29,875 nucleotides of DNA from an uncultured Paracoccaceae bacterium (lineage in GTDB: Bacteria; Pseudomonadota; Alphaproteobacteria; Rhodobacterales; Rhodobacteraceae), in contig CALESR010000361.1 of NCBI GenBank assembly GCA_937907485.1, forward strand, positions 1-29,875. The letters are read 5' to 3'. Below are positions 22,620-29,875 of the stretch, one piece after another. Each line of letters starts with the position of its first letter. Position 1 is the first letter of the stretch. Position numbers and translations under genes: made by a program. Under the pieces are notes generated by a model. That model had not been told where the DNA came from and searched no databases. It worked only from the letters and a program-made list of their open reading frames with translations.

Positions 22620-23231
22620 CTATTCCAACACCGCAGCCGCCAGCACCGGGCCTGTCGGCAGCGCGCCGGGGGAACCGCCCAGCGGCTCCAGACTGACGGC
22701 CAGGGTTATGCCGGGCTCCAGCGCGGCCTCCAGCCGAAGGGTATCGCCGCGCAACAGGCCCAATGAGCGCGGCACGCCGTCCGCGCCGATCGCCCAAAGC
22801 TGGTAATCGTTCGCCGACCCCGCAGTCGGCCCCATCCGCGCCACCGTCAGGAAGCGCCCGTCGCCCTGCGCCTCGAACACCAGCGCGCCAGCTTCGAGCC
22901 GTGCCTGCACGCTCGGCGCGGGCCACATCAACACCGCCAGCGCGACCGAAGCCGCAACCGCCGCCCCCGCCCCCCACAGCCGCCAGCGCCTTGTGCGCAC
23001 CGAAAACAGCCGCGCCTCGATGGCGGGCAAAAGATCGGGCGCCCGGCCCTCGACCGTTTCAGCTTGCATCGGCGCGAACCGCGCCTCCCACGCCCAAACG
23101 CGCGCGGCAAAGGCGCCGTCCACCTCGGCACGGTGCGCCGCGGCGCGACGCTCGGTCAGGGGCAGCACGCCCAAGACATACTCTGCCGCCAGCAGGTCGT
23201 CGTCCTCTGGGGGCACGAGGGGGTCGTTCAT
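22620..23231 (-). CDS. Anti-sigma factor, RskA-like
   Basis: The 203-residue protein should hold the adjacent ECF sigma factor inactive at the membrane. The N-terminal cytoplasmic part (about 1-85) has DDDLLAAEYVLGVLPLTERR, the usual helix of RskA-type anti-sigma domains; it lacks the zinc motif His-x3-Cys-x2-Cys of ZAS-type factors. One membrane helix follows (WGAGAAVAASVALAVLMWPA), then a periplasmic beta-rich RskA C-terminal domain (about 110-203) with YQLWAIGADGVPRSLGLL. Its ATG overlaps the sigma stop in an ATGA, so the two are translationally coupled and made in fixed ratio. Release probably involves stepwise proteolysis, as for RskA; that is by analogy. Confidence 0.92.
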   Translation of the reverse strand: MNDPLVPPEDDDLLAAEYVLGVLPLTERRAAAHRAEVDGAFAARVWAWEARFAPMQAETVEGRAPDLLPAIEARLFSVRTRRWRLWGAGAAVAASVALAVLMWPAPSVQARLEAGALVFEAQGDGRFLTVARMGPTAGSANDYQLWAIGADGVPRSLGLLRGDTLRLEAALEPGITLAVSLEPLGGSPGALPTGPVLAAAVLE

Positions 23232-23782
23232 CGCTCCATGCACTCCCGCAACTGTTGCAACCCTCTGCGCAACCAGGTCCGCACAGTGTTCAGCGGCAAC
23301 CCGTGGCGCGTGGCAAGGTCTTGATAGCTCAGCCCCTGCAAATAGGCGCCGCGCACGGCACTGCCGCGCGCCGGGTCCAGCGTCTGCAGGCAATCCACAA
23401 TGCGCCGTGCCTCGCCCTGCGCGACGAGTCCGGCCTCGACCCCTGCCGCCGGGTCGGCGATCCGCGCGAGAGGGTCGTCGTCAGGGTCATGGCGACGAAC
23501 CTCGCCCACAGGCCGGGCGCGCAGCCGGTCCAGCGCATGATGGCGCGCCACCGTGTTCAGCCAGGCCTGCCCGCCCCCGCGATCAGGCTGGAATTGCCCG
23601 GCGCGCTGCCAGACCCGCACGAAAACCTCCTGCAAGGCGTCCTCCACCTCGGCCCGATTGGCGAGGATACGCATCAGGACAGCCACAAGTTTCGATGCGG
23701 TCAAGTGATAGAGCGCCCGAAACGCGGCCCGGTCCTGCGAAGCGACCCTTTGGAGCAGTTCGGCAACGGGGTCATCACTCAC
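23228..23782 (-). CDS. ECF RNA polymerase sigma factor (SigK-like context)
   Basis: The 184-residue protein is a group IV sigma factor with only regions 2 and 4. Region 2 (about 20-85) contains FRALYHLTASKLVAVLMRIL and the RNA polymerase contact AEVEDALQEVFVRVWQRA. Region 4 (about 130-180) contains the helix-turn-helix GLSYQDLATRHGLPLNTVRT followed by WLRRGLQQLREC. The start is GTG 23782: AGGAGG lies about 8 bases ahead; the frame open to 23869 has no such site. It is coupled to the anti-sigma gene by an ATGA overlap. The exact ECF group cannot be fixed by eye; the RskA-type partner and fasciclin neighbour fit the SigK-like group. It is divergent from the beta-oxidation operon. Confidence 0.92.
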   Translation of the reverse strand: MSDDPVAELLQRVASQDRAAFRALYHLTASKLVAVLMRILANRAEVEDALQEVFVRVWQRAGQFQPDRGGGQAWLNTVARHHALDRLRARPVGEVRRHDPDDDPLARIADPAAGVEAGLVAQGEARRIVDCLQTLDPARGSAVRGAYLQGLSYQDLATRHGLPLNTVRTWLRRGLQQLRECMER

Positions 23783-23864
23783 TAGGCCCCCTCCTGCGGT
23801 GCTAGGATCTTTTGAAGAGGTAGCGCGCAGGGACGGCGTGTCGAGGGGGCTGACGCTGCGTCCG

Positions 23865-23881
23865 GGCAATTGTGCATTGCC
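23865..23881. promoter_or_regulatory. Inverted repeat between the sigma gene and the beta-oxidation operon
   Basis: GGCAAT-TGTGC-ATTGCC (6-bp arms, 5-base spacer) lies in the 190-base divergent region, 83 bases upstream of the sigma start and 92 bases upstream of the fadJ-type start. It could be an operator for either. Nothing else in this gap is firmly readable. Confidence 0.3.
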
Positions 23882-23972
23882 AGCGCCAAGGGGGGCGGCT
23901 ACCCCTTGAACGGGGGCCTTTGGGAGGGGGCGCCCTGCCCGACGCTCGCCCTCCCGCGCAAAGGAGCCCGCG

Positions 23973-26060
23973 ATGGAAGGTCCCGTCCGTTATGAGACCC
24001 ACGGCGAGATTGCCGTGATCCGCATCGACAACCCGCCGGTCAACGCCACCTCGCAAGCGGTGCGCGCGGGGTTGGTGCAAGCGGCCGGGCTGTTCGCGGC
24101 GGGGCCCGAGAAGGTCGCGGTGCTGCTGGCCGAGGGGCGCACCTTCATCGCGGGCGCCGACATCACCGAATTCGGCAAACCGCCGCTGGAGCCGCATCTG
24201 CCCGATGCGATCATGGCCTTGGAATCGCTGGATAAACCCATCGTTTGTGTGATTCACGGCACGGCGCTGGGCGGTGGATTCGAGGTGGCCTTGGGCTGCC
24301 ATTACCGCGTGATGCTGAAGGGCGCCCGCATCGGCCTGCCTGAGGTGAACCTTGGCCTGATCCCCGGCGCGGGGGGCACGCAGCGGTTGCCGCGGCTGAT
24401 CGGCATGGTGGCGGCCTGCGAGATCTTCACCTCGGCCCGTCAGGTGGCGCGCGATGAATGCCTGAGTCTGGGCATTGTCGATGCGCTGTCGGTCGCCGAC
24501 CCGTTCGAGGCCGGGATGGAGTTTGCCCGCAGGGTTCTGGCGGAAAACCTGCCGGTGCGGCGGGTCAGCGAAATGCCCCTGCCGCCGATCGACGAGGCGG
24601 CGCTGGACGCGCTGCGCACCAAGGTCGCGCGTGCCAACCCCGGCCATGTCTGTCACCTGCGCGGCATCGAGGCGGCGGTCGAGGGCACGAAACTGCCCTT
24701 TGCCGAGGGGATCAAGGTGGAACGCGCGGCCTTTTGGGCCTTGATGCAGACCCCGCAGCGCGCGGCGATGATCCATGCGTTCTTTTCGGAACGAAAGGTC
24801 GCCAGCCTGCCGGAACTGAAGGGGATTGCCCCACGCGCCCTACACCATATCGGCGTGATCGGAGGCGGCACGATGGGCGGCGGGATCGCCGTCAGTTGCC
24901 TGCTGGCGGGTCTGAAAGTCACGCTGATCGAGCGCGACGCCGAGGCTGTCGAGCGCGCCCACGTCGGCATCAGCCGCACGCTGGCCGACAGCGTGAAACG
25001 CGGCAAGCTGGGCGCCGAGGCGCGCGATCATCTGTTGGCCGAAAAGCTGGTGACGACGGATGATTACCACCGGCTGTCAGCCGCCGACCTCATCATAGAG
25101 GCCGTCTTCGAATCGATGGAGGTCAAGAAGGACGTTTTCAGCCGTCTGGATGCCATCGCCAAGCCGGGCGCGATTCTGGCCACCAACACCAGCTATCTGG
25201 ATGTCGATCAGATCGCCGCGATGACACGGCGCCCGCAGGACGTGATCGGCCTGCATTTCTTCTCGCCCGCGCATGTGATGCGGTTGTTGGAGATCGTGGT
25301 GGCCGACAAGACCGCGCCGGATGTCGTGGCAACCGGCTTTGCGCTGGCCAAGGCGCTGGGCAAGGTGCCGGTGCGCGCCGGGGTCTGCGACGGGTTCATC
25401 GGCAACCGCATCCTGAAGACCTATCGCACGGCGGCGGATATCATGGTGCTGGAAGGCGCCTCGCCCTTTCAGATCGACAAGGCCTTGGAAGCCTTTGGGT
25501 TTGCCATGGGCCCCTATGCGGTGGCCGACCTTGCCGGGATCGACATCGGCTATCTCACCCGCCAGCGGCTGGCGCCGCACCGTCAGCCGGGCGAGCGTTG
25601 GGGGGATTGGGGCGACCGCCTCTATGAACTGGGCCGTCTGGGCCGCAAATCCGGGCGCGGGCATTACATCTATGACGACACCCACCCAAAGGGCCGCCCT
25701 GACCCTGAGGTCGAGGAGATCATCGCACAGGAGCGTCACCGCAAGGGCATCAACCCGCGCGCCTTTACCGATGCGGAAATCGTCGAGCGCTATATGGCCG
25801 CGATGATCAACGAAGGCGCCAAGGTGGTGGGCGAGGGTATCGCGCGCCGCCCGCTGGATGTCGATGTGACCAAACTGATGGGCTACGGCTTTCCCCGGTT
25901 CCGCGGCGGGCCGATGCATTATGCCGACCAGATCGGGCTGGCCAAGGTGCTGGCGACCATTCAGACGGCAGCGGTCGAGGACGCCTTCTTCTGGCAACCC
26001 GCGCCGCTGCTGGTGCAACTGGTGGCCGAAGGGCGCACCTTCAATTCCTTGAACGGGTGA
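23973..26060 (+). CDS. Enoyl-CoA hydratase / 3-hydroxyacyl-CoA dehydrogenase (FadJ/PimF type)
   Basis: The 695-residue bifunctional protein hydrates 2-enoyl-CoA and oxidises the 3-hydroxyacyl-CoA with NAD. The crotonase domain (about 1-190) has the oxyanion-hole segment RTFIAGADITEFG, HGTALGGGFEVALGCH with Glu 104 and IGLPEVNLGLIPGAGGTQRL with Glu 124, the two catalytic acids. The dehydrogenase part (about 290-690) has the Rossmann loop IGVIGGGTMGGGIAV, DLIIEAVFESMEVKKDVF, and the catalytic-His segment GLHFFSPAHVMRLLEIV, followed by two C-terminal helical domains. ATG 23973 has AAAGGAG 7 bases ahead. It leads a five-gene operon with 3 bases to the thiolase. The gene set matches pimF-B-C-D of Rhodopseudomonas palustris, so a dicarboxylyl-CoA substrate is possible; ordinary fatty acids are the alternative. 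Confidence 0.94.
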   Translation: MEGPVRYETHGEIAVIRIDNPPVNATSQAVRAGLVQAAGLFAAGPEKVAVLLAEGRTFIAGADITEFGKPPLEPHLPDAIMALESLDKPIVCVIHGTALGGGFEVALGCHYRVMLKGARIGLPEVNLGLIPGAGGTQRLPRLIGMVAACEIFTSARQVARDECLSLGIVDALSVADPFEAGMEFARRVLAENLPVRRVSEMPLPPIDEAALDALRTKVARANPGHVCHLRGIEAAVEGTKLPFAEGIKVERAAFWALMQTPQRAAMIHAFFSERKVASLPELKGIAPRALHHIGVIGGGTMGGGIAVSCLLAGLKVTLIERDAEAVERAHVGISRTLADSVKRGKLGAEARDHLLAEKLVTTDDYHRLSAADLIIEAVFESMEVKKDVFSRLDAIAKPGAILATNTSYLDVDQIAAMTRRPQDVIGLHFFSPAHVMRLLEIVVADKTAPDVVATGFALAKALGKVPVRAGVCDGFIGNRILKTYRTAADIMVLEGASPFQIDKALEAFGFAMGPYAVADLAGIDIGYLTRQRLAPHRQPGERWGDWGDRLYELGRLGRKSGRGHYIYDDTHPKGRPDPEVEEIIAQERHRKGINPRAFTDAEIVERYMAAMINEGAKVVGEGIARRPLDVDVTKLMGYGFPRFRGGPMHYADQIGLAKVLATIQTAAVEDAFFWQPAPLLVQLVAEGRTFNSLNG

Positions 26061-26063
26061 TCC

Positions 26064-27239
26064 ATGCGTGACGCTGTCATCGTTTCCACCGCCCGCACCG
26101 CTATCGGCAAGGCCTATCGCGGTGCGTTCAACAAGACCCATGGCGTGACCATCGCCGCGCATGCCGCCAGCCACGCCGTGCAGCGCGCCGGGATTGATCC
26201 GGCGCTGATCGAGGATTCGATCTGGGGCTGCGCGATCCCGGAATACGCCACGGGCGGCAATGCCGGGCGGCAGGTCGCCATCCGCGCCGGGCTGCCGGTG
26301 ACGGTGGCCGGGGCCACGGTGAATCGCTTTTGCGCCAGTGGCCTGCAGGCCATCGCGCAGGGCGCCCACATGATCCGGGCCGAAGGGGCGCGGGCGATTC
26401 TGGCGGGCGGGGTGGAGAGCATCAGCCTGAACCAGCCCAGCCCACGCAACGCGCCCGAGCCGTGGATCCTGGCCAACAAGCCCGCGCTCTACCTGCCGAT
26501 GATCGACACGGCGGATATCGTCGCGCAACGCTATGGAATCAGCCGCGAGGCGCAGGATGCGTATGCCCTGCGTTCGCAACAGCGCATCGCTGCGGCGCAG
26601 GCGGGTGGATTATTCGCGCAGGAAATCGTGCCGATGGACGCCCTGATGGGCGTGCAGGACAAGGCAACGGGGACCATCGGCGAACGCGCCGTGACGCTGG
26701 CGATGGACGAATGCAACCGCGCCAGCACCACGCTGGAGGGGTTGGCGGGCCTCGCCCCGGTGCGCGGCGACGGGAACTTTGTCACCGCCGGCAACGCCAG
26801 CCAACTCAGCGACGGCGCGGCGGCCTTGGTGCTGATGGAGGCGGGCGAAGCGGCAAAGGCGGGCCTTGAACCGTTGGGTGCATTTCGCGGCTTTGCCGTC
26901 GCGGGCTGCGAGCCGGACGAAATGGGCATCGGCCCGGTCTTTGCCATCCCCCGCCTGCTGGAACGCAACGGGTTGAGGATCGACGACATCGACCTGTGGG
27001 AACTGAACGAAGCCTTCGCGTCGCAATGCCTCTATTGCCGCGACCGGCTGGGCATCGACCCGGACAAATACAACGTCAACGGCGGCGCCATCGCCATCGG
27101 CCACCCCTACGGCATGTCCGGCGCGCGCATGGCCGGCCACATCCTGCTGGAAGGCCGCCGTCGCCGCGCCAAATGGGGCGTCGTCACCATGTGCATCGGC
27201 GGCGGCGCAGGCGCGGCCGGGCTGTTTGAAATCTTTTGA
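26064..27239 (+). CDS. Acetyl-CoA acyltransferase (thiolase, PimB/FadA-like)
   Basis: The 391-residue enzyme cleaves 3-oxoacyl-CoA with CoA to acetyl-CoA and a shortened acyl-CoA. Thiolase signatures are complete: the nucleophile in TVNRFCASGLQAIAQG (Cys 90), DLWELNEAFASQCLY, GGAIAIGHPYGMSGARM with His 347, and MCIGGGAGAAGLFE with Cys 377. The start ATG 26064 lies 3 bases after the preceding stop, implying coupled translation. Thiolases of this degradative type act together with the upstream bifunctional enzyme. Chain-length preference cannot be read from sequence. Confidence 0.95.
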   Translation: MRDAVIVSTARTAIGKAYRGAFNKTHGVTIAAHAASHAVQRAGIDPALIEDSIWGCAIPEYATGGNAGRQVAIRAGLPVTVAGATVNRFCASGLQAIAQGAHMIRAEGARAILAGGVESISLNQPSPRNAPEPWILANKPALYLPMIDTADIVAQRYGISREAQDAYALRSQQRIAAAQAGGLFAQEIVPMDALMGVQDKATGTIGERAVTLAMDECNRASTTLEGLAGLAPVRGDGNFVTAGNASQLSDGAAALVLMEAGEAAKAGLEPLGAFRGFAVAGCEPDEMGIGPVFAIPRLLERNGLRIDDIDLWELNEAFASQCLYCRDRLGIDPDKYNVNGGAIAIGHPYGMSGARMAGHILLEGRRRRAKWGVVTMCIGGGAGAAGLFEIF

Positions 27240-27250
27240 AGGGGGATGCG

Positions 27251-28438
27251 ATGGATCTGAACTTCACACCCGAAGAACTGGCGTTCCGCGACGAAGTCCG
27301 CGCCTTTCTGCGCGAGAAACTCCCGGCCGACCTGTCCTCGCGTGTTGGCGAGGGCGAGGCGCTGGCCAAGGCCGATTATGACTATTGGCACGCCGCACTG
27401 AATGAAAAGGGCTGGCTGGCAGGCAACTGGCCAAAGAAATTCGGCGGGCAGCAATGGTCGGCGGTGCAAAAGCACATCTTTGACGAGGAATGCGCCGCAG
27501 CCCGCGCGCCAAGGATCGTCCCATTTGGCGTCGCCATGCTGGCACCGGTGCTGCAAGCCTTTGGCAGCAAGGAACAGCAGGACCACTATCTGCCGCGCAT
27601 CCTGTCCGGGCAGGATTGGTGGTGTCAGGGCTATTCGGAACCCGGCGCCGGATCGGACCTTGCCTCGCTGAAAACCCGGGCAGTGCGCGACGGCGACCAT
27701 TACATCGTCAACGGCCAGAAGACCTGGACAACGTTGGGCCAGCACGCCAACTGGATCTTTTGCCTCGTGCGCACCGACACGGCGGCCAAGCAGCAAGAGG
27801 GCATCTCGTTCCTGCTGATCGACATGGCCAGCCCCGGCATCGAGGTGCGGCCGATCATCCTGATTGACGGCGTGCATGAGGTGAACGAGGTCTGGTTTAC
27901 CGACGTGAATGTGCCGGTCGCCAACCTCGTCGGGCAGGAAAACAAGGGCTGGACCTATGCCAAGTATCTGCTGACGCACGAACGCACCGGCATCGCCGGG
28001 GTGGGCGACTCGCGCGCGGGTCTGGCGACGCTGAAACGCATCGCCCGGACGGAAATGCAAAACGGTCGCCCGCTGATCGAGGACCCGCTGTTCGCCGCGC
28101 GACTTGCCCGGATCGAGATCGACCTGATGGCGATGGCAACGCTGAATCTGCGGCTGGTGGCTGCCGCCGACGCGGGCGCGGCACCGGGGGCGGAGTCCTC
28201 GATGCTCAAGGTCAAGGGCTCGATCATCCGCCAGCAGATCAACGATCTGGCCCGCCGCGCGGTGGGGCCGTGGGCCATGCCCTTTGTCGCCGACACCGAC
28301 GGCAATCTCTTTCACCCCGGCCCCGATTACGCGGCCAAGGCGTCGAATGTGTATCTCAACAACCGCAAGATCTCGATCTATGGCGGCTCGAACGAGGTGC
28401 AGCGCGGCATCATCACCAAGGCAATTCTGGGGCTCTGA
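27251..28438 (+). CDS. Acyl-CoA dehydrogenase, large subunit type (PimC-like)
   Basis: The 395-residue flavoenzyme introduces the 2,3 double bond in acyl-CoA. It has the usual three-part fold: N-terminal helices (about 1-120), the middle FAD-contacting strand region with GYSEPGAGSDLASL and VNGQKTWTTLGQHANWIFC (about 127-172), and the C-terminal helical domain ending ISIYGGSNEVQRGIITKAIL. The base position in that last motif (YEG in MCAD) is Gly here; a candidate base is Glu 244 in LLTHERTGIAG, as in two-subunit acyl-CoA dehydrogenases. AAGGGGG lies about 7 bases before ATG 27251. A shorter dehydrogenase-like gene follows after 3 bases, which points to a heteromeric enzyme as in PimC/PimD. Confidence 0.93.
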   Translation: MDLNFTPEELAFRDEVRAFLREKLPADLSSRVGEGEALAKADYDYWHAALNEKGWLAGNWPKKFGGQQWSAVQKHIFDEECAAARAPRIVPFGVAMLAPVLQAFGSKEQQDHYLPRILSGQDWWCQGYSEPGAGSDLASLKTRAVRDGDHYIVNGQKTWTTLGQHANWIFCLVRTDTAAKQQEGISFLLIDMASPGIEVRPIILIDGVHEVNEVWFTDVNVPVANLVGQENKGWTYAKYLLTHERTGIAGVGDSRAGLATLKRIARTEMQNGRPLIEDPLFAARLARIEIDLMAMATLNLRLVAAADAGAAPGAESSMLKVKGSIIRQQINDLARRAVGPWAMPFVADTDGNLFHPGPDYAAKASNVYLNNRKISIYGGSNEVQRGIITKAILGL

Positions 28439-28441
28439 ATC

Positions 28442-29446
28442 ATGGATTTCAACCACACCGAAGAACGCCGGATGCTGGCCGACAGCCTGCGCCGCACGCT
28501 GGCACGCGGCGCGGATTGGGCGACGCTGGCCGAACTGGGGGTGCTGGGCGCCCTGTTTTCCGAGGCCGAAGGCGGCTTTGGCGGTGCCGGATTTGACATC
28601 GCCGTCGTGTTCGAGGAACTGGGCCGTGCGGGCTGCACCGAACCGGTGCTCGAGGCCGGGTTGGCCGGTGGCCTGCTGGCCGATGTCGGGCGCGGCGATC
28701 TCGTCGAAACGATCAGCGCGGGCGACCTGAAGGTGACGCTGGGCTGGCAGGAACCCGGGCTGCGCTATGACCTTGGGCCACTGTCCACCCGCGCGGAAAA
28801 CGGTCGCCTGACTGGGCGCAAGTCCTTTGTCACCAATGCCGAGGGCGCCGACCTGATCCTTGTCACCGCGCTGCAGGACGGCGCGCCGCATCTCTTCGCG
28901 CTCGCCCCCCGTGCCGCTGGCGTGACGCTGCATTCGACCCCGGCCCTGATGGGCGGCAGCATCAGTGAGCTCACCCTCGACGCTGCCTCTGCGCAACCGC
29001 TTGGTACCGCCGCGCTGGATCGCCGACTGGCCGCCGCCACCCTTGCGGTTTGCGCCGATGCGCTGGGCGTGATGGAGAGCGTCAAGACGATGACCCTCGA
29101 CTACCTGCGCACCCGCACCCAGTTCGGCCGCGCCATCGGCAGCTTTCAGGCGCTGCAGCACCGCATGGCCGATGTGGCGATCGAGATCGAGATGGCGCGC
29201 TCGGCGGTCATCAATCTGGCCGGCAACCTCGACAGCCCTGACCGCGACCGCCATGTCAGTGCGACCAAATCGCTGGTTGGCCGCACCGCGCGACTGGTGG
29301 CCGAGGAATCCATCCAGATGCACGGCGGCATCGCGATGACCGAGGCCTATGCGCTGGCCCCGCTTGCCCGCCGCCTGATCGCCGCCGACCACCGTTATGG
29401 CGACGAGGATTGGCACCTCGCCCGCTTCATCCGGCTGACCGCATGA
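28442..29446 (+). CDS. Acyl-CoA dehydrogenase, small subunit type (PimD-like)
   Basis: The 334-residue protein is acyl-CoA-dehydrogenase-like but short and divergent. The N-terminal helical part (about 1-95) starts MDFNHTEERRMLADSLRRTL and contains VFEELGRAGCTEPVLEAGL. The middle beta domain is reduced (about 96-190). The C-terminal domain keeps the FAD-contact pattern RTRTQFGRAIGSFQALQHRM and SIQMHGGIAMTEAYALAPLA. I see no obvious catalytic base. It most likely pairs with the gene just upstream to give an alpha2beta2-type enzyme, in which the two chains share FAD sites. Its stop overlaps the thioesterase start (ATGA), so the whole unit is translationally linked. Confidence 0.9.
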   Translation: MDFNHTEERRMLADSLRRTLARGADWATLAELGVLGALFSEAEGGFGGAGFDIAVVFEELGRAGCTEPVLEAGLAGGLLADVGRGDLVETISAGDLKVTLGWQEPGLRYDLGPLSTRAENGRLTGRKSFVTNAEGADLILVTALQDGAPHLFALAPRAAGVTLHSTPALMGGSISELTLDAASAQPLGTAALDRRLAAATLAVCADALGVMESVKTMTLDYLRTRTQFGRAIGSFQALQHRMADVAIEIEMARSAVINLAGNLDSPDRDRHVSATKSLVGRTARLVAEESIQMHGGIAMTEAYALAPLARRLIAADHRYGDEDWHLARFIRLTA

Positions 29447-29835
29447 GCGGCCCCTGGCACGACGCCACCGGCACAGCGCAATTGCTGGGCCTGCGCCTTG
29501 CCATGACAGACGCCGGTGCCAGTGTCACCATGGAGGTCGGCCCCGACCACACCAACCGCCACGGCATGATGCACGGCGGCCTCATTGCCACCGTGCTCGA
29601 CACCGCGATGGGGGCGACCGCATCATGGCTGCGCGGCGACGGCGGGGCGATCCCGTTTTCGACCATCACCATGACGGTCAACTTCATCGCGCCGATGCCG
29701 CTGGGGGATATCACCGCCAGCGGCCGGGTAATCGGCGGCGGATTCAAGACCGTCTTTGTCGAAGCCACGGCCTACAGTGACACCGGCACCCTGATCGCCC
29801 AAGCCACCGGCACCTTCAAACGCGCGCCGCTCTGA
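29443..29835 (+). CDS. PaaI-type hotdog-fold acyl-CoA thioesterase
   Basis: The 130-residue protein has the PaaI/4HBT hotdog fold: NRHGMMHGGLIATVLDTAMG (about 38-57) carries the HGG turn and the acidic residue at the start of the central helix, then STITMTVNFIAPMPLGDITA and the C-terminal strand AQATGTFKRAP. It hydrolyses an acyl- or aryl-CoA to release CoA. ATG 29443 overlaps the previous stop by 4 bases (ATGA). In this operon it may recover CoA from slow or dead-end intermediates; that role is inferred. The repeat motif that follows suggests the transcript ends here. Confidence 0.92.
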   Translation: MSGPWHDATGTAQLLGLRLAMTDAGASVTMEVGPDHTNRHGMMHGGLIATVLDTAMGATASWLRGDGGAIPFSTITMTVNFIAPMPLGDITASGRVIGGGFKTVFVEATAYSDTGTLIAQATGTFKRAPL

Positions 29836-29841
29836 TCGTGT

Positions 29842-29861
29842 CTTTGCTCTGAAAATATCCT
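29842..29861. repeat. Intergenic repeat motif, copy 2
   Basis: CTTTGCTCTGAAAATATCCT begins 7 bases after the thioesterase stop and matches the motif at 13431-13450 in 17 of 20 bases. The G-rich continuation runs off the right edge, so a following hairpin cannot be judged. Confidence 0.6.
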
Positions 29862-29875
29862 CCGGCGAGGGTCCG

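Noticed and set aside
25077..26579. A 500-codon minus-strand frame across the fadJ-type and thiolase genes
   Set aside because: Antisense shadow; both sense genes are complete and have clear catalytic motifs.
27107..29416. A 769-codon open frame on the minus strand
   Set aside because: It is the mirror of the two acyl-CoA dehydrogenase genes; high-GC codon bias leaves the antisense frame open. Its product is Gly/Arg/His-rich with no domain.
1..29875. Mobile elements, CRISPR arrays, prophage or defence genes
   Set aside because: No transposase, integrase, direct-repeat array, nuclease or toxin-antitoxin gene was seen on either strand.

Overview
The window is high-GC DNA from an alphaproteobacterium, most likely a member of the Rhodobacteraceae (Rhodobacter/Paracoccus-like). 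The evidence is the alphaproteobacterial SAM-II riboswitch in front of metZ, the glyQ/glyS pair with a DUF6446-type gene between them, and many small proteins of the type common in Rhodobacterales. It looks chromosomal: nearly every gene is housekeeping or metabolic, and I see no transposase, phage gene, CRISPR array or plasmid function.

Left part (1-6558): a minus-strand operon glyQ - unknown - DUF6446 - glyS encodes both subunits of glycyl-tRNA synthetase; glyS runs off the left edge. Divergent from it is a secreted SPOR / peptidoglycan-binding / trypsin-fold protein whose catalytic triad appears lost. It ends in a clear intrinsic terminator and is followed by a DUF1203 gene on the other strand.

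Middle-left (6690-11899): two minus-strand units, folE2 - pfkB-type kinase - trkH, and the methionine gene metZ. metZ has a readable control region: promoter, SAM-II pseudoknot, and a downstream hairpin set that can pair exactly with the metZ ribosome-binding site.

Middle (11900-21759): single genes in mixed orientation: a small membrane-anchored unknown, an alpha/beta hydrolase, YciB, cytochrome b561, a GNAT acetyltransferase, RidA, a family-25 glycosyltransferase, a nitroreductase, NAD kinase, glyA followed by a DUF817 membrane protein and a second alpha/beta hydrolase, a 60-residue membrane protein and a small lipoprotein.

Right part (21847-29875): tRNA-Val(TAC); a minus-strand cluster of ECF sigma factor, RskA-like anti-sigma factor and secreted fasciclin-domain protein, recalling the mycobacterial SigK-RskA-MPT70/83 system; then a tight plus-strand beta-oxidation operon (FadJ-type enzyme, thiolase, large and small acyl-CoA dehydrogenase subunits, PaaI-type thioesterase). 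This operon resembles the pim genes for dicarboxylic acid degradation in Rhodopseudomonas palustris.

No stretch longer than 300 bases lacks a gene. The longest intergenic gaps are the metZ leader (11634-11899), the sigma/fadJ divergent region (23783-23972), the region ahead of folE2 (10265-10439) and the nadK/glyA divergent region (17984-18153).
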